A stretch of DNA of 64,000 nucleotides from Hemileia vastatrix. Taxonomy: Eukaryota > Basidiomycota > Pucciniomycetes > Pucciniales > Zaghouaniaceae. This document shows positions 63,929-64,000 of this stretch, piece after piece (the first letter of the stretch is position 1; each line of letters begins with the position of its first letter). The position numbers and the translations under genes were made by a program. Where the stretch lies: assembly GCA_030280995.1 (NCBI GenBank), contig JASXTE010000014.1, positions 20,219,650 to 20,283,649 on the forward strand, in the 5' to 3' direction. Under the pieces are notes generated by a model that did not search any database, was not told where the DNA came from, and was given only the letters and a program-made list of their open reading frames with translations.

Positions 63929-64000
63929 TATAGTTAATAATATTTTGATAAGCTACTCCAGAGTTTTTGAAAGCTCAAGGGTTCAGTTTGCTTCAAAAAA

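Overview
The window reads as repeat-rich, AT-rich DNA of a basidiomycete, most likely a rust fungus (Pucciniales). That is inferred from Ty3/gypsy chromovirus polyproteins of fungal type, PIF/Harbinger-like transposons, short GT-AG introns, Zn2Cys6-type proteins, and a Tet-like 2OG-Fe(II) oxygenase of the kind expanded in rust genomes. I see no host housekeeping gene, tRNA, rRNA or CRISPR array.

Left part (1-21.8 kb): a decayed chromovirus (1-4.4 kb) broken by an insertion that carries a 200-bp MITE; a decayed Harbinger-like element (about 5.3-8.9 kb); non-coding DNA with diverged minisatellites (8.9-13.1 kb); a 3.9-kb deletion derivative of a Harbinger-like element ('A', 13128-17058); then non-coding DNA with an LTR-like relic, a polypyrimidine/polypurine block and one unidentified ORF.

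Right part (21.8-62.9 kb) is one five-level nest. Harbinger-like element B (21832-62875) is split by LTR retrotransposon G1 (28220-62706). G1 pol is split by Harbinger-like element C (33035-58948). C is split by LTR retrotransposon D (34706-56886). D gag is split by LTR retrotransposon E (36570-45411, minus strand). Each boundary is supported by matching termini plus a target-site duplication or a rejoined homologous sequence. LTR divergence falls with depth (hand counts: G1 about 6-7%, D about 2%, E about 0.4%).

Three things stand out. First, B and C both carry, inside their terminal inverted repeats, a Tet/JBP-like DNA-dioxygenase gene next to the DDE transposase; B also has a Myb/SANT-like gene and a small coiled-coil gene. 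Second, D carries two antisense genes between integrase and 3' LTR, each with a Zn2Cys6-pattern cysteine cluster. Third, D contains about 19 copies of a 22-nt module (4-bp stem, 6-nt loop, one base, TAAACTG) whose stem changes in a paired way (CCTC/GAGG or AGTC/GACT), in both coding and non-coding DNA. G1 and E belong to one chromovirus lineage and share an overlapping N-terminal reading frame. E is the youngest insertion and has full-length ORFs, but its reverse transcriptase has lost the motif A aspartate.

Coordinates of decayed genes are approximate. Homology statements come from motif recognition, not database searches.
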